In this document: positions 21,238-33,721 of the stretch, one piece after another
How the letters are laid out: every line of letters starts with the position of its first letter
How positions within the stretch are numbered: position 1 is the first letter of the stretch
Source of the DNA: Phanerodontia chrysosporium
Taxonomy: Eukaryota > Basidiomycota > Agaricomycetes > Polyporales > Phanerochaetaceae
Length of the DNA: 64,000 nucleotides
NCBI GenBank assembly: GCA_001910725.1
Contig: MJGA01000009.1
Coordinates: 558,001-622,000, forward strand
Direction of reading: 5' to 3'
Notes under the pieces: generated by a model
The model's input: the letters and a program-made list of their open reading frames with translations, nothing else
Database searches by the model: none
What the model was told of the DNA's origin: nothing
Position numbers and translations under genes: made by a program

Positions 21238-23929
21238 ATGGCGACACAAACGCTCGGCTCTGAGATTGTCGGGGTTGTTAACAAGCTGCAGGATGTCTTC
21301 ACTGCCGTTGGATCTTCAGCATCCCAAATAGACTTGCCCCAGATCTGTGTGTTGGGCAGCCAGAGCAGTGGCAAGAGTTCGGTGCTTGAGGTGAGTGTTT
21401 GACACTGTTGAGACTACTTCATTGGCTTACCTTAGCTTTAGAATATCGTCGGCCGCGATTTCTTGCCACGAGGAACTGGTATCGTGACGCGTAGGCCACT
21501 GGTGAGCTTCATCGCGTGTCGGCCTCCACATCCCCTAACGCAGCATTATATCAGGTTCTGCAACTCATCAACAGGCCGGCCCAACCAACCGCACCTAACG
21601 GTACAGCCAAACGTGAGTGGAACTCTATGACGACTGCCCAATGCTCATATGTTTCATAGCTGAACTTAATGGCAATGACCCCCACGCGAACGAGAACGAG
21701 TGGGGTGAATTCCTGCACCTGCCTGGCCAGAAGTTTTACGACTTCAACAAGATTCGTGAGGAGATCGTCCGCGACACGGAAGCCAAGACAGGCCGCAACG
21801 CTGGCATCTCACCGCTGCCCATCAACTTGCGTATCTACTCCCCCAATGTCCTGACGCTCACGCTCGTCGACTTGCCTGGTCTTACCAAAGTACCTGTTGG
21901 CGACCAGCCACGAGACATCGAGAAGCAGATCCGAGACATGCTCATGAAGTACATCTCAAAGCCGTCCTGTATCATTCTTGCTGTCACTCCCGCGAACACC
22001 GACTTGGCGAACTCGGATGGTCTCAAGCTCGCGCGTGAGGTGGACCCAGAGGGACAAAGGACGATTGGTGTGTTGACCAAGATCGATCTCATGTGCGTGT
22101 CAGACCAATGACGGATACGACTGCTACTGACATCGATACAGGGATGCTGGAACAGATGTCGTGGATATTCTCGCTGGTCGAGTTATTCCGTTGCGCTTGG
22201 GCTACGTCCCCGTCGTCAACCGAGGACAGCGGGATATTGACAGCAACAAGCCTATCCAAGCTGCACTTCAGTATGAGCGTGAATTCTTCGAGAACCACCC
22301 CGCATACAAGGGCAAGGCGCAGTACTGCGGAACGCCCTTCCTCGCACGCAAGCTCAACATGGTATGCACATCTCTACTAGCTCTATATTTCATGAAACTT
22401 ATAACGGAACCAGCTTCTGATGCACCACATTCGCGCGACCCTGCCAGACATCAAGCAACGGATCAGCACGCAGCTACAGAAGTACAACGCTGAACTCATG
22501 ACCCTTGGTGGACCAATGGCCGACCAGAGCTCCTCGAGCGTCGTGCTCTCTGTTATCACCGACTTCTGCTCGGAGTTCCGCACAACCATCGACGGTAACA
22601 CGAATGACCTCGCGGTCAACGAACTCTCCGGTGGTGCTCGTATCAGCTTCGTCTTCCACGAGCTGTTCAACCAGGGAATTAAGACCATCGATCCGTTCGA
22701 CCAGGTCAAGGACGGCGATATCAGGACTATCCTTTACAACTCCTCGGTGCGCTCAAAACTCGAATGACTGACCGTATTGCTAATTCTCTCGACAGGGTTC
22801 GACACCGGCGCTCTTCGTTGGCACCGCTGCATTCGAGGTGATCGTGAAGCAGCAAATCAAGCGGTTGGAGGAGCCCAGCTTGAAATGTTGCCAGCTAGTC
22901 TACGATGAGCTAATCCGCATCTTGGGCCAGATTTTGACTAAGATCGTAAGCACCCCGTTTGATGATTACAATACGTCTATTGACGTGCGTTGCAGCAAGC
23001 GTTCAGGCGATTCCCTGCTCTCCGGGAGCGCTTCAATGCTGTTGTTGTCAACTTCTTCAAGAACGCGATGAACCCTACAACGAAGCTCGTCTCTGACCTC
23101 GTTGCGTGAGTATATGCATCCCTCCTGGCCCGATTTTCGCTGACCAGAATGCAGCATGCAAGCCTGCTATGTGAACACGACACATCCAGACTTCTTGAAC
23201 GGCCACAAAGTGAGCTCTTAGGAGGACTTCTTCGCGCCACATAAGCTTATCTTCATATAGGCCATGGCCATAGTCAGTGAGCGCCTGAACCAGAGCAAGC
23301 CGTCACCAGACGTGAAGGGTGGCAAGCTCCCTCCTGGCGCAGCGAATAACAACAAGGACCTCGACGTTGACCCGAGGCGAGAGGAGCCTAGCTTCTTCGG
23401 ATCATTCTTCTCCTCTGCGAAGAATGCACCCAAGAAAAAGGGTGCTGCCGTCATGGAAGCTGTAAGTGCAGGAGTTCGCTAGTCGAGGAAAGTCGCTTAC
23501 AGGCCTGGCAGCCTCCACCACAAATTCGTCCGCAAACGCTCTCAGCGACCGCGAGTTGCTGGAGACTGAAGTCATCAGTGCGCCCATTCGATACCCCCGC
23601 TGCCCTTACATGCTTACCCACCTTTATAGAGCTGCTCATCACATCGTACTTCAACATCGTGAAGCGCGAAATGATTGACATGGTCCCGAAGGCGATCTCC
23701 TTGACCCTTGTGCAGTTCTCGAAGGACAACCTCCAGCGCGAGCTTCTTCAGGAGCTCTACAAGCCAGAAGTTCTCGACGACCTTCTCAAGGAGTCCGAAT
23801 TCGTTGTTCAGCGTCGCAAGGAGGTCATCTCTATGGTCCAGGCGCTCAACAAGGCGGAGGAGTACGTCAAATGTCCGCTCTCTCTTATTTACCCACTAAC
23901 GTCCCGGCAGAATTGTCGCTGGTGTCTGA
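21238..23929 (+). CDS. VPS1: Dynamin-like GTPase Vps1 (vacuolar sorting); one apparent single-base deletion before the GED
   Basis: There are thirteen exons (first 21238-21390, largest 21660-22092, last 23911-23929) with twelve introns of 41-53 nt. GTPase motifs: G1 GSQSSGKS, G2 around [12 protein letters not shown]3 DLPG in [12 protein letters not shown]4 TKID. Middle and stalk regions follow, then a low-complexity insert ([18 protein letters not shown]), and a GED ending [29 protein letters not shown] and the ending IVAGV point to Vps1 rather than Dnm1. Vps1 assembles on Golgi/endosomal and peroxisomal membranes for vesicle scission. Exons sum to 2099 nt; one more base would give 699 residues, close to yeast Vps1. 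The break is at about 23535-23540: PPPQIRPQ reads in one frame and [12 protein letters not shown] in the next. Confidence 0.95.
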
Positions 23930-25900
23930 GTCTGCTGCCGGCACTTGGATTGATTAACGTCGCGGCGAGGTCGAACATTGTGGGTGCCCTTACGAGTACT
24001 ATAATACCCTTACTATGCAGAGTATATTCCATGTTTAGATGTTGTAGTCACATTCACGGATCCATTCTTCTTTTTATCTTCTTCTCTTCCCCAGCGCTGC
24101 AGGAAGCATTCACAACTGTGTGAACACAGGGAGCTCACGAGCCTAGTGACATGTTTCAGGTGCGGAGCACTTTGATGGCGAATGCATGCTATTATGAGGT
24201 GCAGGGGTGTGTTGAGTGTCAGACGAGGTATCACGTAGCTCATCCACCCTTGCAGTGACTAGACTAGTAAGCATGGGTTTCTGAATGGCCTTCCCCACAC
24301 TGACCAAGCAACTTCCAAGACAGGCACCGTTCTGTTACCTCGGTCCATCGGTGTCATCACTCGCAACCACTCCCTGTTACGAGGAGCGTCAGGAGCTTGG
24401 TCTGGCCACCCCATCTCTATGAGTTTCTTTGATATCGTTGCACGCAAGAAACCCTAGAATGCCGACCCTTCTACTCATCCCCTTGCATCCCTTCACGCCA
24501 GAGCGGCACTTCACTTAATTACAATCGTCTCATCCGGATTCCAGACCGTCTGGCGTTTCCATCTCACCGGCCATCTATGGTACCGGATGATCAGCAGTCA
24601 CCTTGTGAACTCACTCGGTATATCGCTGCATCGCTGCTGAAGTATCGATACATCCGCCCCGCAAAAATCGGGGCTGCGAAGGTCTAGAGCACGGCCTGAC
24701 GCCCCTTGTAGGCAGAGACAAGGACCCTGCGGTCTAGTGGCACGGTCGTCTCGCCCGCCATGAACATGGCGTGTCATTCAACTCTCCCTGAGACGTGATG
24801 CTGCGGCGAGTCTAGACATCTCATACGTCTCTGCGCCTTGACGGGAGCGTTCCCATGCTGACTTCGCCCGTTCACAGATCCGACCCGCGGGATCCGTGCA
24901 ACGCATGACCGACGGAGCCTGCTTCTGTTACCGGACATCTCTCTCGCCCAGGCGAACTCCTACGGTCTAGGTAGCCCTGGCATAGCCCTGGCAGGCTTGC
25001 GAGCAGATGATAGGTACTGTTGACTCCCGGGCAGAACTCTCAGTTCTAGATGCATGACGTCGCCGATGCCAAACGTCGTTGATGTACCCTCAACCTTTAT
25101 TATCCACGAAGATACCCCGTTTGACTAACAATTGTCTTGCAGAATTGTTGTATTCGCCGAGACAAGCGAAGCCATCTGACTTCAAGATCGCGCCCAGCTC
25201 TGTCTCCGTGTCGGCCACAACCAGTGCATGAGATGCAATGATCGCTCGTGAGAGGCAACATGAGTAAACCGTCGCCTCAACACTTTTCAGGCAGACACGA
25301 ACGATGAACTCTGATCTATAGCGAAAACACCGCTTTTGCCGGTGCGTCATGCTATGCCACACAACTCACGTGCCTGAAATATCCACTTGCAGGCTACCGT
25401 TCAGCCATTGAAATCACGACGTATACGGGCTGCTGTGGATGCAGTGGAACACTGCAGGTCGGTTCTGCCTGACAATCGCTGTGCGGGATTGAAGGAAGAT
25501 CATTTGAGGTGCGCCTTCTTTTCATGACGCGGGAGATCATGCCTCGTAGAACAAACTTACTCCAAATGTGCTCGGCCCTAACTTCATGCCAGCGAACGCA
25601 CGCACACGGTGGACGGGACCCCGGGAATCCTTCTCATAATTCGACCCTGCAGGAGGCGGCTCACGAACGAGCTGTTCAGTATCCGCGATCGGAAGTTAAT
25701 GCACTGCAGCGCCCTCATCTCGTGCGCCCAACTCCTCGTCGTATGTTCTATCGATCAGCGCTGGCACACGCTTGTCACCCCAAGAACGTGGGTATACACG
25801 ATGACCCTTGGGCCTTCAAGTCAAGCGGTTTTGCGTATCTTACTCTGCGTACGCATGGTGAACCTGGGAAAATGTACAGAGCAGGCGTGCTTAGCCCCGC
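23930..25900. other. Intergenic, no recognisable gene
   Basis: 24000-24130 continues T-rich sequence typical of a 3' UTR after VPS1. The rest has only short open frames without domains. I looked for tRNA A/B boxes, inverted termini and LTR ends and found none I trust. Confidence 0.45.
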
Positions 25901-25919
25901 AGTACACACGCGCCACGCC

Positions 25920-26430
25920 GCTCAAGTCTCCCGCGCGCCCGCACCATGGCGCTGCCGGCTGACATCTCGACCGCACAGTGGCCTCCCCGGGTCACACTCC
26001 GAGCTCATAAGAACGAGCGTATCCGACATCAACGCGGATGGGAAGCCAGCTGCACATCCCGGCATGCGATGCTTATTCGCATATGCAAATCAATGTTCTA
26101 ATGCCCCTCAGGACCCTCTCCACCGACGGCTGGGGCACTTCGCTTACCTGCCAAGGACCACGCTCGCCGCACACACACGGATGTTCGGCCCATATGCCAA
26201 TGTTGCGCTCGGATGTCGGCCGCTGTGCGCTCGATGTCCGTGATGCATATAACCAGGACGACAGATCGTGTGCAGGGCCGACACGAAACACCCCGCGGCC
26301 GTTCCTTCCTGGTGCCCTCCTGCCCTCCTCGACGTGCGGATGCTCGTGCCGGACACGCTCGACGATCGCCAAGTATCTCGCGCCTGCCGCCCTTATGTCC
26401 ACGCATCTCCGATGCAGCAGGACCGCCCGC
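25920..26430 (+). repeat. Dispersed repeat, copy B (inverted partner at 5890-6540)
   Basis: This is the partner of copy A in the opposite orientation. It is AT-richer, and several positions read T or A where copy A has C or G, often within CpG, which suggests old methylation-linked decay. No open frame is shared with copy A. The edges are approximate. Confidence 0.7.
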
Positions 26431-26942
26431 GTATGTCCACCTTCACGTCGTCCATCCCCTCCTCCGGCTGTCATCCCTCGGCACAACTCCCGGTGTACTT
26501 AACGACGCGGCCCTGCCTCTTCTGCGGCAGGCACGGCAGTGCGCTCGATGGACCGACCATCCGATCCACGTGTGTGGATTGGTACTGTACCAGAAGCTTC
26601 GATACCGCAGCGTTGTGGCGCGCCGCAGTGGTCGCTGGCCACCCAATCGGCCCTAGAACTTCCTTGGTATTCCACGAATCCACACTCGGTCAGGATGTTG
26701 CCTCTCGAACAAGCAGCCGTTCCACGCGCATCTCCATGCCTTCATACATACATGACGGTACTTCCCCGCCACAAATCTCACGTTTTATATTATTTGCAGG
26801 GAAATCTGGCGTAATCGCTGTCGCAGGTTGTCAACCGAAAAATCCCGATATATAAAACATGCATTGGTCTCCACTAGGTGTGATCATTCATGTCAAGGCA
26901 CTGCATACATGAGAATTGCCGCCTACTGAGAATTTGACCTGT

Positions 26943-29900
26943 TTACAACCTAATCTTGGACGAAAAGCGCAAGCGCATGCCGTAATTCTTCTGGAAACCC
27001 TCGACATCGCGCGTAAATTCGTCAATCCAGTCAATGCAATCCTCAGCCATCACTTTATCCTCATGCAAAAGATCTGGACGGGAACGTAAAATCAGTGAAC
27101 GGGTAGCATACGATCGTTCGTCTATTACCTTGTACAGCACTCCAGGAAGATGCGCGTTGGGATACGTCCATTGCTGTGTCGACGCTGTGACGAGAGGGTA
27201 ATTCCCAGTCCCGGTTCTCATAGTATCTGGCAACTGAGCGTGCCAAAATCTCCCAGACGGGTGTCCAGTGTTTGCTTTCGGGATAAGGGATTGTGGACTC
27301 TGGACTCCGTGAGAGCAAAGCAAGCCGGAACGCTTGCACATATAGACCTGTGAGACGGACGAGATCAAGGGGCCCGAGAGTTCGCAGCAACACCTGGTGC
27401 TCCAGAGGGTCGTCTCTGATTTGATAGAGCTCCTCTAATCTGCGGCGAGATTCCAATAAGCACTTTTCCACCGCTGCCGTATCGAACAAATGTGAGTTGG
27501 GCAACTCTTGGGACGACTGGGACTTACCTGCGGAATTCTTTTGAGCAAGTACCTCTTTGCATAGCTTCCCGGCTTCAGAATGCTCATCAAGGCGGTCATT
27601 AGGATGTAAACCAGCAAAGAACCAGAACAAGCCGAGACTTGCAGGATCCTGCCACATATCGGTATAGATCGAGATTGTGATCGCTGAATCTGTGGGCGTA
27701 GACAGCTGGCCGAGTGTCGCAATGACCTCAGCAGAAACATCTGGCCACGAGCGCGACGGTAAGTGTATGCTGCGCGCGACACCACTGAGCAGGTCGCGCA
27801 TGTCGTCGGAGACTCGTTTGCGCTGCGATGTGTCTGGTGGCGCGTCGCTGAGCGAGCGATGCTGGTGCTGCTCGCTGCAGAGGAGCTCCATGTAGAGGCG
27901 AGGGCGTGCTTGAGTGCGATTCCACTCGTGCACACGCGCACGAGCTTGTGCGCGAGCGGCACAAGCGACGTGCGATTGAGCCGCCGGCCGGTGGCGATGG
28001 CTATAGCTGGCGAGGAGAAACACTCGTGCAGGGCGCGGACACCGGCCTCGGGAAGTCGGCGATGATCAGCCGTCGTGCTTTGGGCTCTACCGTCCTCGAT
28101 TGAGAGCAGGAAGATTACAGCATCGATGACCCACGACGACACCTTATTCTGCGCCCAAAATGTAGAGTCTCTGGGTTCGACGAGTGCCGTGGCAACTAGC
28201 TCAGCAAGCCGCTTTTGTAGGTTGCCCTCGACTGTGGTAAAATCCAGGATTTTGTCCAGTGCTCCTTTCACGATCACTTTGCCGAGGATGTACTGAGTGA
28301 TTGTCAACGCGAGCCAAACGAGATCGGACGGCTGCCCATGACAGGTGCGGAAGTGCTGGAGGGCAGACAGTGCGACCACTTGAGCACCGGCGTCAGATCT
28401 GAATCGCACGAGCAGGTCTTTGGTCGCTGGCGGCAAGTTGATACCGAGCGGGGACAGGAGCAAGCACACTGCATATTGACGAGACCTTGCCCAGGTACCA
28501 TGATCTGGAGCCCAAGGAGGGTCATAATGCGGTAAGATGTTAAATATCCTACTGCTGATGATATCCCAAGCGGGCTTCCAGGACGCTCGATCCTCCCGGG
28601 AAGTCGAGCGAATAGCCTTGATGAACCGAGATGCTGCCCAGATGGTCTGTGTCCATGAGCGACGATCAGGCGCGCTAGATGTCCCGAGTGTGGAACAAAG
28701 CTCTCGCCAGGGTGGTACTGGATCATATCGAAACAGGCCGCGAGACAGCTCTCATTTCGGGCGAAGTCAAGGAGCAGTTGCGTCGCAGAGGGTGGGAGGT
28801 CGGCAGATGGTTCGCTGGAGAGGAGGAACATGACTGCATCGAATGCCCACCACGAGCCCTCCACGGTCATGGAGATATCGTTCTCTGCTCTCCAGTCTTC
28901 CCAGTGCTGTCCGATCCATTCGATGAGGTTTCCGTAGGTCGACGGAGCTATGCCGAATTCTTTCGGTGACGGAATTAGCCAGAGGTGTCTACGACCACCC
29001 GTCTGAAGCAAGTCGTGTCCTACATGGTTCATCAGTCGCACTGCCGAGAGAATGACGTCCCCAAACCCATGACCGCTAGGTGTCATAATAGGCCTGTCGA
29101 GAAGATGCATGAGACATGTCCGGGAGCGAATTGCCCCTGCAACGATCTTCCTTTGGGGATCGTCCAATAGTTTGTGCGAGACGGAGACCAGGAGTGAGAG
29201 ACCCGCTTTGATCCAGTTCGGTATGACCACTGTTGTTGACCTGATGTACTTGATCCTGTCTTCCATCGTCTCCGAAAGTCGTTCGCTCAAGAGCTTCTGG
29301 ATGTTCTCAGGAACACCGCTGAGGTTCAATGCAGTCGGAACTCCGTCTGCGTCGACGGGAATATGGGTAAGATACAGGGAAAGAAGGCTTTGCACCGCAA
29401 GGACTGTTCGTTCACCAACGTGAACTGTTGGGGGAAGGGCCCCGTCCAGAACGGAGAGAACACGAGAAAGCTGCTTCTCAGGTATGCCGCGCAGGCTTCT
29501 CCAGAACTCCTTGTCGCGCTGAGATAACGCTCTCGGCGACGCAGAAAGCAGGATGATCATTGCATCAGCAATGAGGTCATCATCTTGAACACCAACGTCG
29601 TTGACGATGCTGGGCAGCGGAGTCTTCAACTGGTACTCTTTGCACAGTGCCTGCATGATAACGCGCGTTACCTGCACCCCACTCTCATAATCAAGGAGTC
29701 CTAGAGGGAGAAGTCGTTCCAATCTCGGTGCCAGCTCATCCACACCCAAACTGATCCTTATAAGCCTCAAAGTGAGCTCTAGGATGTCCTTCAGCCTGAG
29801 ATCTTCAGAGTCTGCTAGCACCACCAGAGTTCTCTTGAATATGAGGCAGTTGTCACGGACCAGGCAACGACGTAGCCGGCCTGCGGATGAGCGAGACAGC

Positions 29901-30618
29901 TCATGACGTGTAGGGGATACAAGAAAGCGGATTGCTGCAAGCCAGAGATCGTGCTCTTCTTTGTTATTGACTGGAGGTTCACTGGTGGGTTCGGGTGAGA
30001 GAGGCGACTGATCACCAAAGCTGGCTTGGTCCTTCCCAGGGAATGTACCTCGTTCCAAGGCTCGTGTCGTCAGCAAAGTCAGCTGCTGCCAGTCGGAGGG
30101 GGAGAGCTGAGTTGTTGGAAGAGGGAAAGTGTCGTGGATAATTTCATCAATGTCAATTTGAATGCGATGAGAGAGCAGCATGAGTGAGAAATGGAGTGTC
30201 TCCTGGAGAGAATGATGGCCAATCTGTTCGTACACTTCGAGGATGGTCTCCAACAGGCCTGCATCAGGGATGATAGAGTCGAGTGATACGAATAGTTCGA
30301 CGTCGGCGTTGAGACCCTGCCACTCTACCGCATCCTCCTCCTCAAGACCCCAGTCTTGCTTTACCACGTCCGGCGTTATGTGCTTGAGAGTTGTAGACAC
30401 TTTTCCTCGTCCAGTCTTATTCTGGCCCTGATTGGGATGGTAAGCCTTGGTCTTCGACGTGAAGAACTGTCGGCGAATGGAGGATGCAATATAATAGAAG
30501 AAGTTTGACTTGTATGGGCAGTTTGCAAAGAAGCATGGGAATATGAAGGAAGCAGACAGTATCGAGCCCCAGCCGATGACAAGCACTAGTGTAGTTTGGT
30601 ATACGCTCGTAACGTCAT
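26943..30618 (-). pseudogene. DUF6535 membrane protein gene, 3' half (split by the Plavaka transposon)
   Basis: This is the downstream half of the gene whose 5' half lies at 55071-55893. Exons here are 30616-28719, 28674-27129 and 27073-26943, with introns of 44 and 55 nt; 30617-30618 is the repeated AT. It opens with the last membrane segment (TTLVLVIGWGSILSASFIF) and the family-typical Cys-Pro-Tyr turn (FFANCPYKSNFFYYI). A long helical-repeat C-terminal region of unknown role follows, ending in RFSSKIRL. The frame shifts by one base near 27893-27905: KHALA in one frame, LYMELLCSEQHQH in the next. DUF6535 proteins are large, expanded in Agaricomycetes, and have no established function. Confidence 0.75.
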
Positions 30619-30633
30619 CAGGGAAAACCCCCC
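30619..30633 (+). repeat. Left terminal inverted repeat of the Plavaka element
   Basis: CAGGGAAAACCCCCC is preceded by AT (30617-30618). The inverted copy is at 55056-55070. GGCCAAATTCAGG follows about 11 bases inside, and a related inverted motif occurs inside the right end. Confidence 0.85.
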
Positions 30634-30983
30634 GAGAGAATTCTGGCCAAATTCAGGCGGGTCTGAGAGAACACGCCGAGTGTTGGAACAAGGCAGCGAA
30701 CGATGAGAATGATGGCGAATGTGGCATGTTCGCGGTGCATGGCGCTCACCCATCATAGGCGTCTGTTGTTGTTAGGCTGAGACCGCGCACAGCTCGGACA
30801 ACACAGTAACCGACTTAGGCCGCTGTAGCACATTATATCAAGCCCTGCGTATGGTGGTTACATAGGAACAGTGAGAACAATGCATGGTTACATATATATA
30901 GCATACCAGCCAGCGTACTACCTGGGTGGAGGCAACTTGAACGGCGTCGCCTGGTTTGACTATATCCATGATGACGTGAGCTC

Positions 30984-32203
30984 CTACTCCGAGTCAGGCG
31001 TGTTCCAGCTAAAACGATGATGACTCTCGCTCGCTAACACCGCCTCTGCTTCGTCCAGGAGGGCTTCAAATTGCGGCGGCTGGTCGAACAAGTTGATCCG
31101 GACTAGGCAGGCATACTTGTCCCAGATACCTGCCGTACTGGCTCGGGAGAACTCTGCGCTCGGTTGCAGCTGCCCAGTAGTCCACGTGCTAAAGGCCTGG
31201 TGTATCTGACATATCCCACATAGCGCGAGAAATTAGTATCTAGTCTGTCGAAGACATGCCAATCAATGTACCGCGCATGTGCAGAGAACTACTGCCGCAT
31301 CTGGGAATGCGTCAACCTCGATGTCACCGTGCTTTCGCAGGTCTGAAAGCTCCGCAAGACGCGACACTTTGACATGCTTCAGGTGCTCGGCCAAGGTTCT
31401 GAGCATGAATTGGAACCGGAATAAACCTGAGGGGGGCTTCATTCGGATTAGTATGTGTGATTACTCCGCAACTAAGACGCATACACTCATCTCGGTGTGT
31501 GCACACTGCTGCCAGAGAGCAGCACCCCCATGTTGTATCGCACACTGCGCGTATGTTGCGATTTCGTAGGGTGATCCATCGAAAGCATTGAAGAAAGCGT
31601 CCACCTCACGCTGTGCCGCCGCCCGAATGTCTGTCGGCCACTCGTGAACGCGTTCACGAACCTACAGTAGCGGGGAACTTCAGTATCAGCACTGGACGAC
31701 ACTTTGAACGTGTGAGTGAGCCAGCCAAACTGTGATGGTGACGTACCCACTTATGTATCTTCTCTTGGCCGGCCCGCCTCTCAACCGCTATAACATTGAA
31801 GGCCAAGTCGAAGACCCTCGTAAACACCTTCTTATCCCCAAGATCGAGGTCCCAAGGGCAAATCTGCATGGCGTAGAACTCGATTAGAGTCGCCTTCATG
31901 GCTTGCAAGGCTCCTTCGTCTTGTTGAATTGAGATCGACCCCAGCCTCATAGCAGCACGTTGCTCAGCCACAAGGTTACTGTGATATGAGTAAACCCATG
32001 AGGAGTTTGTTAGATACGCTTGAGGTACTAACATATACGCACCGTGATCGTCTGCACACACGCACCGGCAGGTACCACTCATCTGAGTCAGACTCTGCAG
32101 TGTCTGCACTTTTGCTCTCACCATCTCCCAGTTTGCGCTTGAAACCAGGTGCCACATAGGTCCGGGCACTGTTTCCAGGCTTTCCAGATGATGCAGAGGG
32201 CAT
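30984..32203 (-). CDS. Accessory gene of the Plavaka element, unknown function, 301 aa
   Basis: There are five exons: 32203-32066, 31962-31747, 31661-31487, 31426-31272 and 31205-30984. They total 906 nt with no leftover, and all junctions are GT-AG (one acceptor, CTGAG at 31963, is weaker). The product has a short basic/acidic disordered N-terminus (FKRKLGDGESKSADTAESDSD), then a mostly helical body with EFYAMQICPWDLDLGDKKVFTRV, RERVHEWPTDIRAAAQREVDAFF and FMLRTLAEHLKHVKVSRLAEL. No membrane segment or catalytic motif is visible, and I do not know the family. It lies downstream of the transposase on the same strand and inside the inverted repeats, so it travels with the transposon. Confidence 0.7.
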
Positions 32204-32330
32204 GAGGTGGGTCGTTGGGCGTGCAGTGGTGGTGGGTGCGGTGCATGGTGCCTCAAGGCGCCTAAACCTTGCTGTGTTCGCCGAGTTCGCTGCGTTCGCG
32301 ATGTTCAGTCTGTAGCCAGGAAGATAATTA

Positions 32331-32847
32331 TTATATTACGGTACCATAAACATGTCTATCAGTAAAAGGATTAACGAAGAACCTCTCACATTCGTCAAGA
32401 ACATTGCTGCTTGACCAATGTGAGGGGGCGACACGACCGAATGATGGGTACAAGTGAACACTACGGCGTATAGACGAAAGCGGAACAATCGCAGCTTCTC
32501 GTGTACCTTGCCTTATATCTGCTGAGATCTTATACATCCCATGCAAAGAGTCCGGGCGTGTGAACGATGTGAACCATTCGACATACGCGAGGTACGGTGG
32601 AGGGTCCGCATCTGAGAAAAGCGACCGCACGTAGCGCTTGGGTATGCTGAAGATTGTCCTTACTCGCCCCACCCGATAGCCTATCAATATCGGGAAGAGT
32701 TAGATGGCTTTTATGGTGTGTTACAAGGTTGAAGAACAGACCTTGTACGCCAGTTGCCCCTCCTTGTTGGTCTGGATTGAGGATGGCGGTGTCGAAACGA
32801 CCTGGAAATCCTGACTCGGAGTCTTGCGTGCGGTTACTGCTTCGCGC
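32331..32847 (-). pseudogene. Plavaka transposase, 3' part (split by the Gypsy insertion)
   Basis: This is the C-terminal continuation of the transposase interrupted at 48566. Coding bases are 32847-32742 and 32680-32331 with a 61-nt intron. The product includes GYRVGRVRTIFSIPKRYVR, AYVEWFTSF, HGMYKIS and VLDECERFFVNPF, the conserved tail of these proteins. When one copy of the 4-bp GCGC target duplication is dropped, all exons sum to 3393 nt, so the frame was intact before the Gypsy landed. Confidence 0.85.
32844..32847 (+). repeat. Target site duplication of the nested Gypsy (left copy, GCGC)
   Basis: GCGC lies directly before the left LTR and again directly after the right LTR (48566-48569). 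A 5-bp reading (GCGCT) is also possible because the LTR itself starts with T. Confidence 0.75.
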
Positions 32848-33217
32848 TATCATGCATCAAAGGTGTTTGACACAAGATATGGATGAAATGGGCTTGAGTC
32901 TCTGTTATATCAGTGGGTGTGGGAAGACATGCCCAAACCCGGAGATCCCAGAAGGTGTGGGAATGTGTATCCATATTGGGAAAGAGTAGGAAAGAAGAGA
33001 AAAGGGGGCATGCTTAGGCTTGGAAGGCCTAGGAAGAGGTAAGAAGCAGCTGGAACATTGTGGAAAAGTGAAGAATACTGTGGAATCTGCTGGAATATTC
33101 TGGCAGAAGGGCCCAGACTTGGACCCAGCACTCAGGATTTAGGGACTTTTGGAAGAGAACATTGCAGAAGGACATGGAACTTTATAGAATACTCTAGAAT
33201 ACTCCTAGTTAAAGGGG

Positions 33218-33225
33218 TATATAAA
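33218..33225 (+). promoter_or_regulatory. LTR TATA box inside a short palindrome
   Basis: TATATAAA lies within GGGGTATATAAACCCC, whose GGGGT and ACCCC arms pair. It is the only strong TATA box in the LTR. Transcription would start about 30 bases further on, near 33250. The same site recurs at 47666-47673. Confidence 0.6.
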
Positions 33226-33379
33226 CCCCACCCCTTGTATCCTCGCTCAGAGGAGCCTCTTGACACTAGACCGCTATCTAGTTCGTTCCTCCCTCTACGT
33301 CTTTTGCTCTTTGCTGTGTACTGTAGCGCGGCTGCTGCAGTGCCACTGGTGTTCTACGTCTACGTCGTTGTTGAGATCA

Positions 33380-33721
33380 CTCTAGTCCGGCTCGTGCCCG
33401 GTGTCGAGTGCTCTTCGTCGTCGGTTGTTGTACTCTAGTCCGGCCTGTGCCCGGTGTCGAGTACTTTTTGTTGTACGTCATACGTTGGGTGGGAACATTC
33501 TAGTCCGGCTCTGCCACCGGTGTCGAGTGTTTGCCCTTCGTCTTTCCTTTTACGCTCTAGTCTGGCCTTTGCCCAGTGTCGAGTGTTCTACGTTGTTTGT
33601 GGTCACGCCCTACGTTGTTGTTGTTTGTGCACACCCTGCTAAGCTCTTGCTGACACAGAGTGTACCCCTTTCTTTCGCTGCCTGTACGTACTCTAGTCCG
33701 GCTCTGCCACCGGTGTCGAGT
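33380..33721 (+). repeat. Five imperfect hairpin modules in the LTR
   Basis: Modules of about 30 bases lie at 33380-33409, 33433-33462, 33498-33528, 33555-33584 and 33691-33721. Each starts CTCTAGTCYGGC (ATTCTAGTCCGGC in the third) and ends GGTGTCGAGT or a close variant. The ACTC/GAGT and CCGG/CCGG ends can pair around a short loop. All five recur in the right LTR, shifted by 14448. They lie downstream of the TATA box and would be in the leader RNA. Confidence 0.75.
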
